Origin: Kingdonia uniflora
Lineage: Eukaryota > Streptophyta > Magnoliopsida > Ranunculales > Circaeasteraceae
Direction: 5' to 3'
Assembly: GCA_014058105.1 (NCBI GenBank)
Contig: JACGCM010002780.1
Location: forward strand, 186,001 to 250,000
DNA: 64,000 bases
Each line of letters opens with the position of its first letter. Position 1 is the first letter of the stretch. The notes beneath the pieces are model-generated. The model was given only the letters and a program-made list of their open reading frames with translations, was not told where the DNA came from and made no database searches. A program made the translations under genes and the position numbers. Shown here one piece after another: positions 49,668 through 59,419 of the stretch.

Positions 49668-51555
49668 AAGGTAGAGTGACATATATGTGGAATGTTTATT
49701 ATAAGAGTCTATGATTGCTGTTTATCAAAATTTGTATGGGGATATATGTGAGTAGCAAAACTTACGAATTTTAAGAAGTTGTTTGATATAGAAATTGTTG
49801 TGTAAGAACTTAACGAACTTCACACCACGATTGAGGGCTTAAAGAAAGAGTTTGCTATGGAGAAATTTTTTGTATACGCATCAGCTCTACTAACTGCCTG
49901 TATAGAGGTTCAGGTGAGAAAATATAGAGAACGTAGTGAAAAGCTTTGGAGTGATTTATGTCTAGATCGTTTAGGATAAGCCAAAGAAAAATAGATAAAG
50001 ATGAAGTGTTAGAAAAGATAGGGGTAGGTACATAAATTTTGACCTTTCCTACCTGGTGGTATTAGGGAAAATACACCAGGTACAATTAAAGAAGTAATAT
50101 AATTGACCATCTTTTTAGAAGATGAAATGGATAGTGAGAGATGGTTAAAAGAGGTATACCTTAAAATATTAGAGGATTGTGGTATTTATCCTGATCCTGA
50201 AATTGTAGATAATATGGCCACCAGAGCGAGAAATCTTCATAGCTTGAAGGCTTAGCATGTATCAGCTCGTTATGGTGTGTCGATGATATATATAACTGAC
50301 TGCAAGAAATGGAAGAAATGTAGGTAAACCAATTATATGCGTGAACTGTTTATATGAGAAGCATATATTGGATAGTATTATATGTGTTGAACTTGAAATC
50401 AAACTATTGTGTAGGCCAAACTAGAAGCTGCACGATCAGGTAAGTAGGATATCATCAAGTATAATCATGAGTTTAAGCTCGAATTAGATAGGGTTCAACA
50501 GGAATTGGAAGAATGGTCAGATCAGTGTATAAAATTAGGGCTAACGTTGATGAAGTCAGAAGCGATAGCTAGCGAGCTCGCTAAGAAGATTGAAGAGAAG
50601 GAAGCTGAATTGGGTAGTGCTCAGGGTAAGTTAGTGAGCACTCAAACTGAGGTGGAGAAGCTGAAAGGTACTGTAAAGAGGTTGGAAGGAGATGTAGAGA
50701 TGCCGATCGTGCTCAATATCATATTAGAGCCTTAGAGGCGGAAATAAAAGATTTGAAGTGGAATCTAAGCAATTTAAGGGAGCAGTTAAAGAAGAAGGCG
50801 GGGGGGGGGGGGGGGGGGTGAAGTGGCTAGCGTACAAGCTGAATTAGCGCATGCTCAAGTTTAAATCAAATCATTGGAAGTAGACTTGATTTGTGTTCGA
50901 ACTGCTGTAAGGAAAGAAAATGAGGGAGCTGGAGAGAACGGGGGTTAGTTAAATATTTCTCAAATTAAGGAAAGCGATTTGGAAGAAGCTTTAAGGAAAA
51001 AGGATGAAACATTGAAGAATGCTTACTTTAGTAAACATAATATAAGTAAGGTTTTAATGAAAAAGGAGGCAGAGTTGCTAACATTGCAAAATGAAGTACA
51101 GGAGTTAAACGAACAAAAAGAGAAAAACAAGGTCAAAATGGTGTAAATAAGTGGAATTGCTGAAGGTATTGAGCGGTCTTGTAGCAGATTTGGAGGGATG
51201 CTTAGAAGGAGCCAAGGCTCACTACAAAAAGTTGAATAAACATTATCAGATTATGCGTGAGAATTTTGCTGACTAGGCCATACCAGATCGAAGCAGACTT
51301 TCCTTGGACGAGGTATATTTGAGGGAGATAATGGTAGTAACTACCTATTTTGTGGAGGAAGTGAAGAGGCTTGAGATGGGAAGGGACATGTTGTATGACT
51401 GTCTGGTGTTGAAGGGTTGTATCTGTAAGGTTGATGTAGATCGAAATAATTGTTTGAATGGAAACCAGTATTTATCCCATTACGGAGGAACGAGTAGAGA
51501 GTGGCATAAATGTGGTTGCTGCGAGAGCACGAGAGTTTGTCTTCTAGAGCTCTGA
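49668..51555 (+). pseudogene. Large antisense gene of element D, part after element A
   Basis: This continues the coiled coil broken at 37740. Segments: ELNELHTTIEGLKKEFAMEK (49805), KLELDRVQQELEEWSDQCIK (near 50480), the open frame IEEKEAELGSAQGKLVSTQT to 50735, EAEIKDLKWNLSNLREQLKK, then a G run at 50800-50818 that breaks the frame, EVASVQAELAHAQV, SDLEEALRKKDETLKNAYFS, LTLQNEVQELNEQKEKNKVK and a last frame to 51555 with FVEEVKRLEMGRDML. The heptad pattern is strong throughout. The tail (SREWHKCGCCESTRVCLLEL) is Cys-rich, unlike the acidic tails of A, B and F. Confidence 0.6.
50800..50818. repeat. G homopolymer inside the antisense gene of element D
   Basis: Eighteen G in a row after AAGGC, breaking the coiled-coil reading frame. 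It is comparable to the runs at 36115-36128 and 41342-41381. Confidence 0.85.
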
Positions 51556-51884
51556 AGTTGTAAACTGTTTTTTATTTATGCATTATAGATGTTAGATAGA
51601 TGAAAGCTAGTTTTACTTTTGCTTTATCATTAGTGATAATAGAGGTGTATTAATTATAAACTAGTATTACCTTTACTTTAATCCTTAGAGATAGTAGATT
51701 TGTATTGATTGAAAGTTATTATTACCTTTGCTTTAATCGTGTGAGATTTAGTAGATAAATATATGTATAATTATAGAGAGTAATGTAGGAGAAAAAACTT
51801 GAAAATTTTTACAAATGAGAAAAGAATGTACATATTGTTGGAGATTACCATGTCATGAAGCTCGAGACAGGAGTTCGAATTTGA

Positions 51885-53031
51885 TTACCATGTCGCTGGT
51901 ATGCGTCGTATTTTCGTGAATACTCCTCGGCCTACTTTTACATTTTGGCCAGAATACTCCTTGTGTAATTGCCCTGTTTGCGAGTGATCAACATGTGGCA
52001 TGGGAGCCACAAGTCCCTTTATGTAAATCTTTGAGCATTCCATCAGCTGCTATCTTCAAGTGGAACTTGAGGTATGGTCTAATAACCGACCTTCTATATA
52101 ATATATTTTTCTAAACTGTGCAATGCTTAGTGTTTTTAATTAACTGCCAGCGCTCTTTTGGATATGTTGGAAGTAGCCCATCGCACTTGTTATATGGGTT
52201 GAGATATGTGAAGAAAGGTTTCCTCCAATCGTCTTCCTCTTCTTTATCACCCCTAGTGTTGATCGCGCATACCGTTGGAAGATTAATACGTGTGGTTAAA
52301 ATTACTTTGATTTGGAGGTACCTTGCTTTTGTATCTAAGACCCCGGCTAAGTAAGCCAAGGAATCAACGTGTTGATCTTCACCACAAGGTAAAAAATTGA
52401 GAGTAGCTTTATTGAAAATGCTCATCCTGTCAGCAACTAGGGCTGCATAATCAACCATTTTTCCATTCTTCTTGTATCTCTCATAGTAGTGGTGAGCGAT
52501 CACCAATGAGTCGGTATAGACCGATAGTTCAAGAACTACAATCTCTAATACCATACCTAGTCCATGAATTAATGTTTCGTACTCTGTGACATTGTTTGAG
52601 GCTTCAAAATACCAGAATATTGATTTCTCAATTTTGTCATTGGAGGGTATAATTAATATGATTCTAATTCTTGACCCTGCGGGTCCTGCTGATCCGTTTG
52701 TAAGAAGTCTCCAACCCTTATGTGTAACCTATTCAGCTCGTTCTTCAAAAGGCTTTAAAGGTAGATCATCTTCGTGTTCTTTTATGAGATCTAGATCTTG
52801 TTACTCCCAATCTGGATCTTATACTGGAAAGTCTGCTAAAAAGTTAGCTACTGTATGACCTTTTTATGAGGTTCTTTGTTCGAACTTGATGTCGTGTTCT
52901 CCCAAATCGATAGACCATTGTTGCACTCTACGTTATTTATCTTTCTTAGATAGTACACCCCGAAGTGAATAATTTTTCATGACCATGACTTAATGTGTTT
53001 GAAAATAGTGTTTGAGCTTTTGTGAAGTGTA
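51885..53031 (-). pseudogene. RNase H, second RNase H and integrase finger of element D
   Basis: On the minus strand from the B junction: RRVQQWSIDLGEHDIKFEQR and TVANFLADF (end of RNase H), then LLTNGSAGPAGSRIRIILII, ASNNVTEYETLIHGLG, VYTDSLVIAHHYYERYKKNG and EDQHVDSLAYLA (second RNase H; first Asp changed to Asn), then ILYRRSVIRPYLKF and HKGTCGSHATC for the integrase finger. The open part is 52554-52111. The integrase core is missing: from about 51880 sequence changes to AT-rich spacer before the antisense gene. Confidence 0.75.
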
Positions 53032-53504
53032 TGTAGTAGCATATTTCCCAGATTCGATAAGAAGAAGCTAGAAGAATTTAGTCAAAGATATCCCATCATT
53101 CGAGAAGATGCCATATCTACGACTACATAGCTCGACCCACTAAAGTAGCCGTTATGCTTGGTCAAATAGAGCCGTTACAGGGTGATCCGCGACGTTCACC
53201 CACTACCCACCAAAATAGGAAAATATTTTGTTTTTGTAATTGCCTGTATCTACTATAAATATTGGTAGAGAATATGTTAATCGCCTCGTAACTCTACTAT
53301 TTAGATATTATCACATCCTTACCAATCAACAATTGTAATAACTAGAAAGCTATTGGATTTTGTACCGAAACCTTCATCGAGGTCGTGGTTTTTCTCAGGC
53401 TTTTATTGAGTTTCCATGCAAAATTTTATATGCTTAAGTTTATAGTTGCATAATCTTTACAAAAGTATTGGCGAAGTTATCCTCCTAGGAAATACGTCAT
53501 TACA
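53032..53504 (+). repeat. 5' LTR of element B
   Basis: 473 bases running TGTAGTAGCATATTTCCCAG...ATACGTCATTACA. A TATA box (CTATAAATATTGG) lies near 53254. It aligns with the LTR of A on the other strand. The left junction falls inside pol of element D. Confidence 0.85.
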
Positions 53505-53505
53505 A

Positions 53506-53525
53506 TTGCTACGGTTTGTGGGAAT
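53506..53525 (+). promoter_or_regulatory. Primer binding site of element B, mutated
   Basis: TTGCTACGGTTTGTGGGAAT next to the LTR; the last part (TGTGGGAAT) fits the Tat-type site, the first part has several changes. Confidence 0.6.
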
Positions 53526-53566
53526 ACCACACTTTTTCTTTGCCACCTGTGATCCTAGACAATCTG

Positions 53567-55010
53567 ATGACGAATATGAATCTTAGAAGTACTTCCAGTA
53601 CTCAGAGGAACCACGAGATCAACCCTATACAAGTAGAAGTCGATATGTACAGTATCATGAATGAACTTCAGAAGCAAATAAAATTTGAACGAGTCCAGAG
53701 GCTTGAAGACCAGCGAATCCATGCCCAAGCTATTCAAGTAGAAAGAGACAAGAAGAGAATAGCCCTGAATCATTAGAGTCAGACACATTAGAAAGAAATA
53801 GAGAATTTATTAAGATATCAAGATCGGCTCACTGGCTGTTAAACGTCACCTCATCAAACCTGGAGTGATCATCGCTCCAGGGCAACCCAGCGAGAGACCC
53901 TACCGAGTGAGGAATGAGATTGAACTTCTCGATCCAGATCAAGGAATCCAGACAGAGCTTCTCGATATTTTAGAATTACATCTTCATCATCGATAACTCA
54001 AGGAAGTCGACGCACATGCTACCAAACTCCCCCACTAACGGTGAAGCGATCAGTGAGAGACAGGTTGGGACCTGAATGACGGGGTGACTTTGGTCCTCAA
54101 GTTGTAGCTAAGCCAAATAATCTGTAACAATTTATTACCTTGGTTGACCTAAGAAATAAGATCCAAGCCATACACTCGGATAATCCAAGCCAAAAATCTG
54201 TTCTCGATAGGATTGAGGAGAACCCTATTTCTCCTCATCTTAAAGTCAGGCTCATCCCAGAGAATTTCCCCATGCCAAAGTTTAATCAATATGCAGGCCT
54301 TATTGACCCTCTCATTCACGTCTGACACTTCAAAGCAGCAGTTGGATTGTACTCAAACTCGATCACATGCTATACGGATTATTTAACATGAGCCTTAAAG
54401 AAGAACCTCTCAGATGGTTTCATACTATTCTCGAAGGCTCCATCACCATCTTCAACCAGTTAAAGTGGCTCTTTGAATCAAACTACGTTCATGCCAAGGA
54501 GCGAGAAATAATGGTTGATTCTTTATTCTTTTTTGGGCAAGGTGCGAAAGAGAACTTAACATGCTTTTACATATGTTTCCTGTAGAAAATGAGGAAAATT
54601 AGGAACTCAGATTCTAAAATTGTCGTTCCAGCATTTACCTTAATACTCCACATCGATTCCAAAGATCGAGAAAAACTTACCTTGCACAAACCCAAAATAG
54701 TGACAGAAATGATCGATGTTGTTAATAACTACATCGAATTGGAACGGTTTAAAAGGGATAAGGTGAAAATATCCTTAGTCATTCATTCCAATGAAGCATT
54801 TTCATCACCACCTCCAAAGTCAGCAAATAATGTGACTCCTATACAACGTGGTAGGACTACCAATAATGTTAGGTAAAGGGATTGAAAACCAGACAGGCCT
54901 GTCCCAGTCTTGCTTCCTATGATAACCACCCTCTTCCCTATCTTACCAACGATAAAGGGGGATGATTTGTTCTGAGAAGCACAGGCAATTCCTGACGTAC
55001 CCAATAAACG
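53567..55010 (+). pseudogene. Gag of element B
   Basis: Start ATG at 53567 (MTNMNLRSTSSTQRN) is chosen because element A has the same start. A helical stretch (IMNELQKQIKFERVQRLEDQ, RIHAQAIQVERDKKRIA) ends at a stop at 53776. The core is at 54140-54585: NPISPHLKVRLIPENFPMPK, then KFNQYAGLIDPLIHV, a stop, MSLKEEPLRWFHTI and LFESNYVHAKE. A further open part (54589-54876) reads LHIDSKDREKLTLHKPKIVT and MIDVVNNYIELERFKRDKVK. Several stops and at least one frame change break it. Confidence 0.78.
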
Positions 55011-55266
55011 CTTATGCCAGTATCACAATGTGTATAGCCATGAAACTATCAACTATTACTCTCTGATACAGATCTTTTACCGCATTTGACTCGTAGGACG
55101 ACTTCATGAGTATGTTATCGACGTCCAGAATTTCCTCATGGAGGTGACTAAAAGAAAAGAAGTCTAACAAGAGCAAGGACAAGGCCAAGCTAGCTATTTT
55201 TACATGATCGAAATTGAGAAGGGATAAAAGAGAAAGAAAGATGATAGAATTACATCTTGCTCCAAG

Positions 55267-55821
55267 ATGATATTATCGGACAAATCAGCAAAACTTCTTC
55301 CCAGCTTCAGCAAGGCTAAACGTTCATATCATATTTCTTTTGAAGACTACGATACCAGCCATTTCAAGTACCCTCATGATGACCCACTGGTCATAATGCT
55401 CAAAATAGGTAAGAACTACATGCACACAGATCTTGTTGACACAAGAAGCATTGTAGACATTTCATTCAAGAGAACTATTAATGTTTTAGGCTTCAAGGAT
55501 TCAGTTAAAGGTTCAACAACGACTATCACAGGGTTTAACAGTTCCAAAGAATTTGCCACAGAAGAAATCACACTACCAGTTCAAGAGGGACCAGAAACCA
55601 CTTTCATCAAATTCATTATCATAGATGCTGAATTAAAGTATTTGGGAATCTTAGGTCGATGCTGGTTTTATTCTATTATGGCAGTACTATCGACATATCA
55701 TCTGGCATTACGATTTCCAATTGACCATAGTATCTATGAAATCAAGGAGAGTCAAGTTGTATCACGTATGTATGAAAATTCCACCACCAACTCTTACACA
55801 GTAAAACTGTTGAAAGCATAG
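55267..55821 (+). pseudogene. Protease region of element B, catalytic glycine lost
   Basis: An open frame of about 185 residues matching element A's protease. The active-site motif reads LVDTRSIVDISF, with Arg where the D-T-G glycine belongs, so it should be inactive. Other segments: SYHISFEDYDTSHFKYPHDD, TTITGFNSSKEFATEEITLP and LGILGRCWFYSIMAVLSTYH. Confidence 0.82.
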
Positions 55822-55863
55822 CAATTAATACAGAAGATACCTCCAACATTTGAGCAACAAGCG

Positions 55864-56650
55864 ATGGAGGTGGTGGAATCCATCAAACTTGATGGACAGG
55901 GAAGAAATACTTTTATTGGCTCAAAACTGTCTTCTGACGAAAAAGAGACCTTGGTACAGCTTTTGATGAAAAACGTCGATATCTTGACATGGTCTTTTCA
56001 AGAAATGACCACCATTGATCCCTCGATAGCATGCCATGGGCACAACCTCCTTCTAGATAGTAAAGTAGTTATGCAGAAGTGTCGTAATTTAGCCCCCCCC
56101 ACCTTTGCAAAATAGTTAATGAAGAAATAGATAAACTCCTTTGTATAGGATTCATTCGTGAAGTGAAATATCCCAAATGGGTCTCAAATATCGTGACATT
56201 CCCAATGAAAAATAGGAAAATTAGGGTCTGTATTGACTTTACAGAACCAAACAAGTTCACACATAAGGATAATTTTCATCTCCCCCTAATCCCTCAAGTC
56301 CTTGACTCTGTAGTAGGGCATAAACTTTTCTCAATGATGGATACCGCTTCCGGTTACAATCAGGTTCCTATTGCTAAAGAAGACCAAGAAAAGAATACAT
56401 TTTTTTGCAGAAAGAAGTCTCTACTGTTATACAGTTATGCCTTTTGGATTAAAGAATGTATGAGTTACTTATCAATGACTTGTCACTAAAATGTTTAAAG
56501 ATCATTTGGGAAAAATTATGGAAGTATACATTGATAATATGATCTACAAAATCTTAAATCGAGAAGATCATTGTAATAATTTTCATACCATCTTCGACAT
56601 CCTTCGTACTTACCAAATGAAACTCAACCCAGAAAGACGCATCGGGGAAG
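55864..56650 (+). pseudogene. Reverse transcriptase of element B, altered catalytic box
   Basis: Begins MEVVESIKLDGQGRNTFIGS and LSSDEKETLVQLLMKNVDIL, DILTWSFQEMTTIDPSIACH. A seven-C run near 56094 coincides with a frame problem. Fingers and palm: WVSNIVTFPMKNRKIRVCID, HKDNFHLPLIPQVLDSVVGH, MMDTASGYNQVPIAKED. After a frame change the catalytic box reads EVYIDNMI at 56527-56538, with Asn for the second Asp of Y-x-D-D. The polymerase would be dead even without the stops. Confidence 0.83.
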
Positions 56651-57424
56651 TTTCTGGGTCATCTGGTTAGTAAAAAGGGAATAGAAATCGGTTTGGTACA
56701 AATTAAAGCAATCATGGCGATGCCATCTCCTCGAACTAAAATAGATTTACAAAAGATTGCTAGCAAGATTGTAGCTCTTTACAGGTTCATCTCTAAGTCA
56801 TCTGATCGATACAAACTTCTTTACCTCCTTCTTCGTGGAAATCTAGCTCCACTATCCAAAAAATAGCCCAAAGATATTATTTGGACCCCTGACTGCGAAT
56901 TGGCTTTCTAAGATCTTAAAAGATATTTGGAACATCCTTCCATAATGTGTACTCCTATTGATGGAAAAATGCTAACAATGTACTTATCGACCACAGATGA
57001 CTCCATTAGTTCTATCTTTATTCGAGAAAAGGATGATGTGGAAAACCTAATCTACTTTATCTGGAAAACTCTCATGCTTGTTGAAAAAAGATATACAACA
57101 ACTGAAAAGCAGCTACTCGCCTTGGTGTACAGTTCTCAGAAACTTCAACCTTATATCCAAGCCCATCCCATCAATGTTATTACCAAATTTCCACTCAAAC
57201 TAGTACTCTATAAAAAAGAAAAATCTCGAAGGGTTCAACAATGGTCTGTATTCCTAGGCGAATATGATATCTCTTTTAAGCCTCATTTATCGATCAAAGG
57301 GCAAACAATAGTCAACTTTTTGGCATATTTTCTAGTTGAAGACCCCAAATGGGAGGAACTCAAGGATGTACTGGCTGATGATTCAATAGCAGAACCAGAC
57401 GCATGGTCACAAAGCACAGGATAA
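56651..57424 (+). pseudogene. RNase H of element B
   Basis: The connection domain has KGIEIGLVQIKAIMAMPSPR-like residues, then IWTPDCELAF. The open frame 56927-57424 reads MCTPIDGKMLTMYLSTTDDS, IREKDDVENLIYFIWKTLML, KRYTTTEKQLLALVYSSQKL and RRVQQWSVFLGEYDISFKPH. It ends where the second RNase H starts. This order (RNase H, then a second RNase H) matches element A. Confidence 0.8.
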
Positions 57425-57650
57425 AGACTCTTTACAGATGGCTCTGTTGGACCACATGGGTCAGGGATCAAAATTATCCTCGTCATACCATCCAATCATC
57501 GAATTGAGAAAGCTATACAACTTAAGTTCTATGCCAATAATAATGAGACAGAGTATGAAGCTATCCTACATGGACTGGATTTCGTTATTGCACTTGGAGC
57601 AGAAGAAATAGTTGTTTACGTCGAGAATGGGGTCTTATATCAAATTACTG
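57425..57650 (+). pseudogene. Second RNase H of element B, truncated
   Basis: Reads LFTDGSVGPHGSGIKIILVI, YANNNETEYEAILHGLD and VVYVENGVLYQIT. The D-G-S and N-E-x-E-Y motifs are intact here, unlike in A and D, but the third Asp (usual V-x-x-D-S) is Glu. The second half, with A-D-A-L-A, is missing: at about 57645 the sequence jumps to GGGGGAGGGCCACTTATC and the integrase finger, an internal deletion of roughly 800 bases or more by comparison with A. Confidence 0.78.
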
Positions 57651-57689
57651 GGGGAGGGCCACTTATCGAATGTATTTCACAAAAACAAA

Positions 57690-58685
57690 CCCAAGTTAAA
57701 ATTAAAGAACTTCATGAAGGAATCTGTGCAGCTCACGTCTAAGGAAGGTTATTAGCACAACATGCATTCACTCAAGGGTTATACTGGCTAAAAATGTGAC
57801 AAGACTGCGAAGAATTTGTCAAAAAATGCTACAAGTGCCAAATCCACGCTTAAGACATTAAAAGCCCAGCCCTCAACTTACACGTAAGCAATGTCCTCTG
57901 GCCATTCAACAGACGGGTGATCGATATCATTTGACATTTCCATCCAGCATCGGGTAAATGAAAGTTCATTCTTGTGGTAACAGATTACTTTACCAAGTGG
58001 GTTAAAGCAGTACCACTATGTTATACTGACGAGAAGGATGCCATCAAATTTATTTAGGAAAATATTATAACTAGATTTGGCTGTCCGTAAATGATACGAT
58101 CAGATAATGGCAAATAATTCATCAACAGTAAAGTCCTTAATTTTGTCTACAAATACAAGATTCAACTATCTACTTCGACATCATACTATCCTCAAGGTAA
58201 TGTCCTAGATGAAGCCATAAACAAGAGCATCAAGTCGGGGTTACGCAAACGCCTTAAAGAAAAAAAGGCAAATGGGTTAATGAACAACTTAGTGTCTTGT
58301 GGGCTTACCAAACAACTCCTCGAACATCCACTGGTTTTATACCATTCATGATGACCTTTAATACTAAAGCGGTAATACCATCAGATCTCGATCTCCCAAA
58401 TACCCAAAGAAAAATCACAGATGAAGAAAATAAACTTGGGCTTCTCTGCAACCTCAATTGGATCGAAGAAACTCGGGACCAGGCCATTACAAACTTGAGG
58501 CGATACCATGACACCCTCAAGAAGGCTTATAATAAAAGGTCTAAAATCATATATTTGTCATCGGTGACCTTCTCCTTCGACGAATCCAAGACAGTACTCG
58601 ACCCAAGAACTCAGGCAAATTATCCGAAAACTAGGAAGGACCATATATTATATGCGACAAGAATGGTAGTGGAACTTACTGGCTG
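57690..58685 (+). pseudogene. Integrase of element B
   Basis: Finger: HEGICAAHV and FVKKCYKCQIHA. Core: FILVVTDYFTKWVKAVPLCY (first Asp), MIRSDNGK-stop (second Asp), YYPQGNVLDEAINKSIKSGL (Glu kept). The end is open at 58297-58686 in another frame: MWAYQTTPRTSTGFIPFMMT, DTLKKAYNKRSKII, with the last part frame-shifted. Five or more stops or frame changes occur. The gene converges on the antisense gene that ends at 59420. Confidence 0.82.
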
Positions 58686-58689
58686 ATGA

Positions 58690-59419
58690 CTGAAGATGAA
58701 GTACAACTCGAATATCCATGGAATACAGCCCATCTAAAAATATTCTACAGATTACAGTTGTAATATCTTTTGACTACTTCCAATAAAATCATCTTTACTG
58801 TTAATTACGTCTTTTCACTTTACATGTATCAGTACCGGTACATACTTACCAAGTATGCACCACAACTCACTTTCTTCTTTCTGACAAACATCTATCCCTG
58901 GATAAATTTGTTTGCAATTCATTATTTATCAAACAAAATATGTCATGTTTTATCTATTTTCTCAAAACCCCGATATCCCATCGAGGAACAACATCTAGTC
59001 ATCATTCTTCATCCACAAAGCCATTACATGGCCCTTTTTCTATTATCTCAGATACTTTCCTAAAAGCTACACATTATCTATATTAGTAACTAATGTTGTC
59101 AATCTTGTCGAATCACATACTTAACATACTTTTCTATAAAAAATTTATGCATCTTTATCGACTACTTTAGAATTTAACCAATTCATCGACAACAACTATA
59201 CCACAAATTAGGCATTAAAAAACAAAATAAGAAATTGTTTCGATCCCAGCGACCACTTGTACATCATTCATTAAAACAAAAACTTTTCAAACAAACTTTA
59301 TATTCTGCAGGAGGAGAGATCAGGGTATCAACCTTCACTGGGAGACCAGGATTATGATCATCCAATACTCCCTCTAGAACAATACCCTCAGGAATTGTAG
59401 CCACAGGTACCTCAGGTGC
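58690..59419. other. Region between converging genes in element B
   Basis: AT-rich with no tandem array. The stretch near 58960-59050 matches the reverse complement of 43100-43180 in A (GGCCATGAAATGGCAAG and relatives), so it is the same part of the element. A single CATACTTACCAAGTATG site lies near 58843. Confidence 0.55.

Larger units (their letters stand above)
32803..53031 (-). mobile_element. Old Tat-type gypsy element D, host of elements A and B
   Basis: On the minus strand. Its 3' LTR is 32803-33258, next to a polypurine tract. Antisense (plus-strand) genes run from 33596, are cut by element A at 37741-49667, and go on to 51555. Pol fragments lie on the minus strand at 51885-53031, where element B cuts in; the 5' part of D would lie beyond B, outside the window. 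The antisense coding sequence has the same character on both sides of A (helical, Lys/Glu-rich), which is the reason for joining the two parts into one element. Confidence 0.72.
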
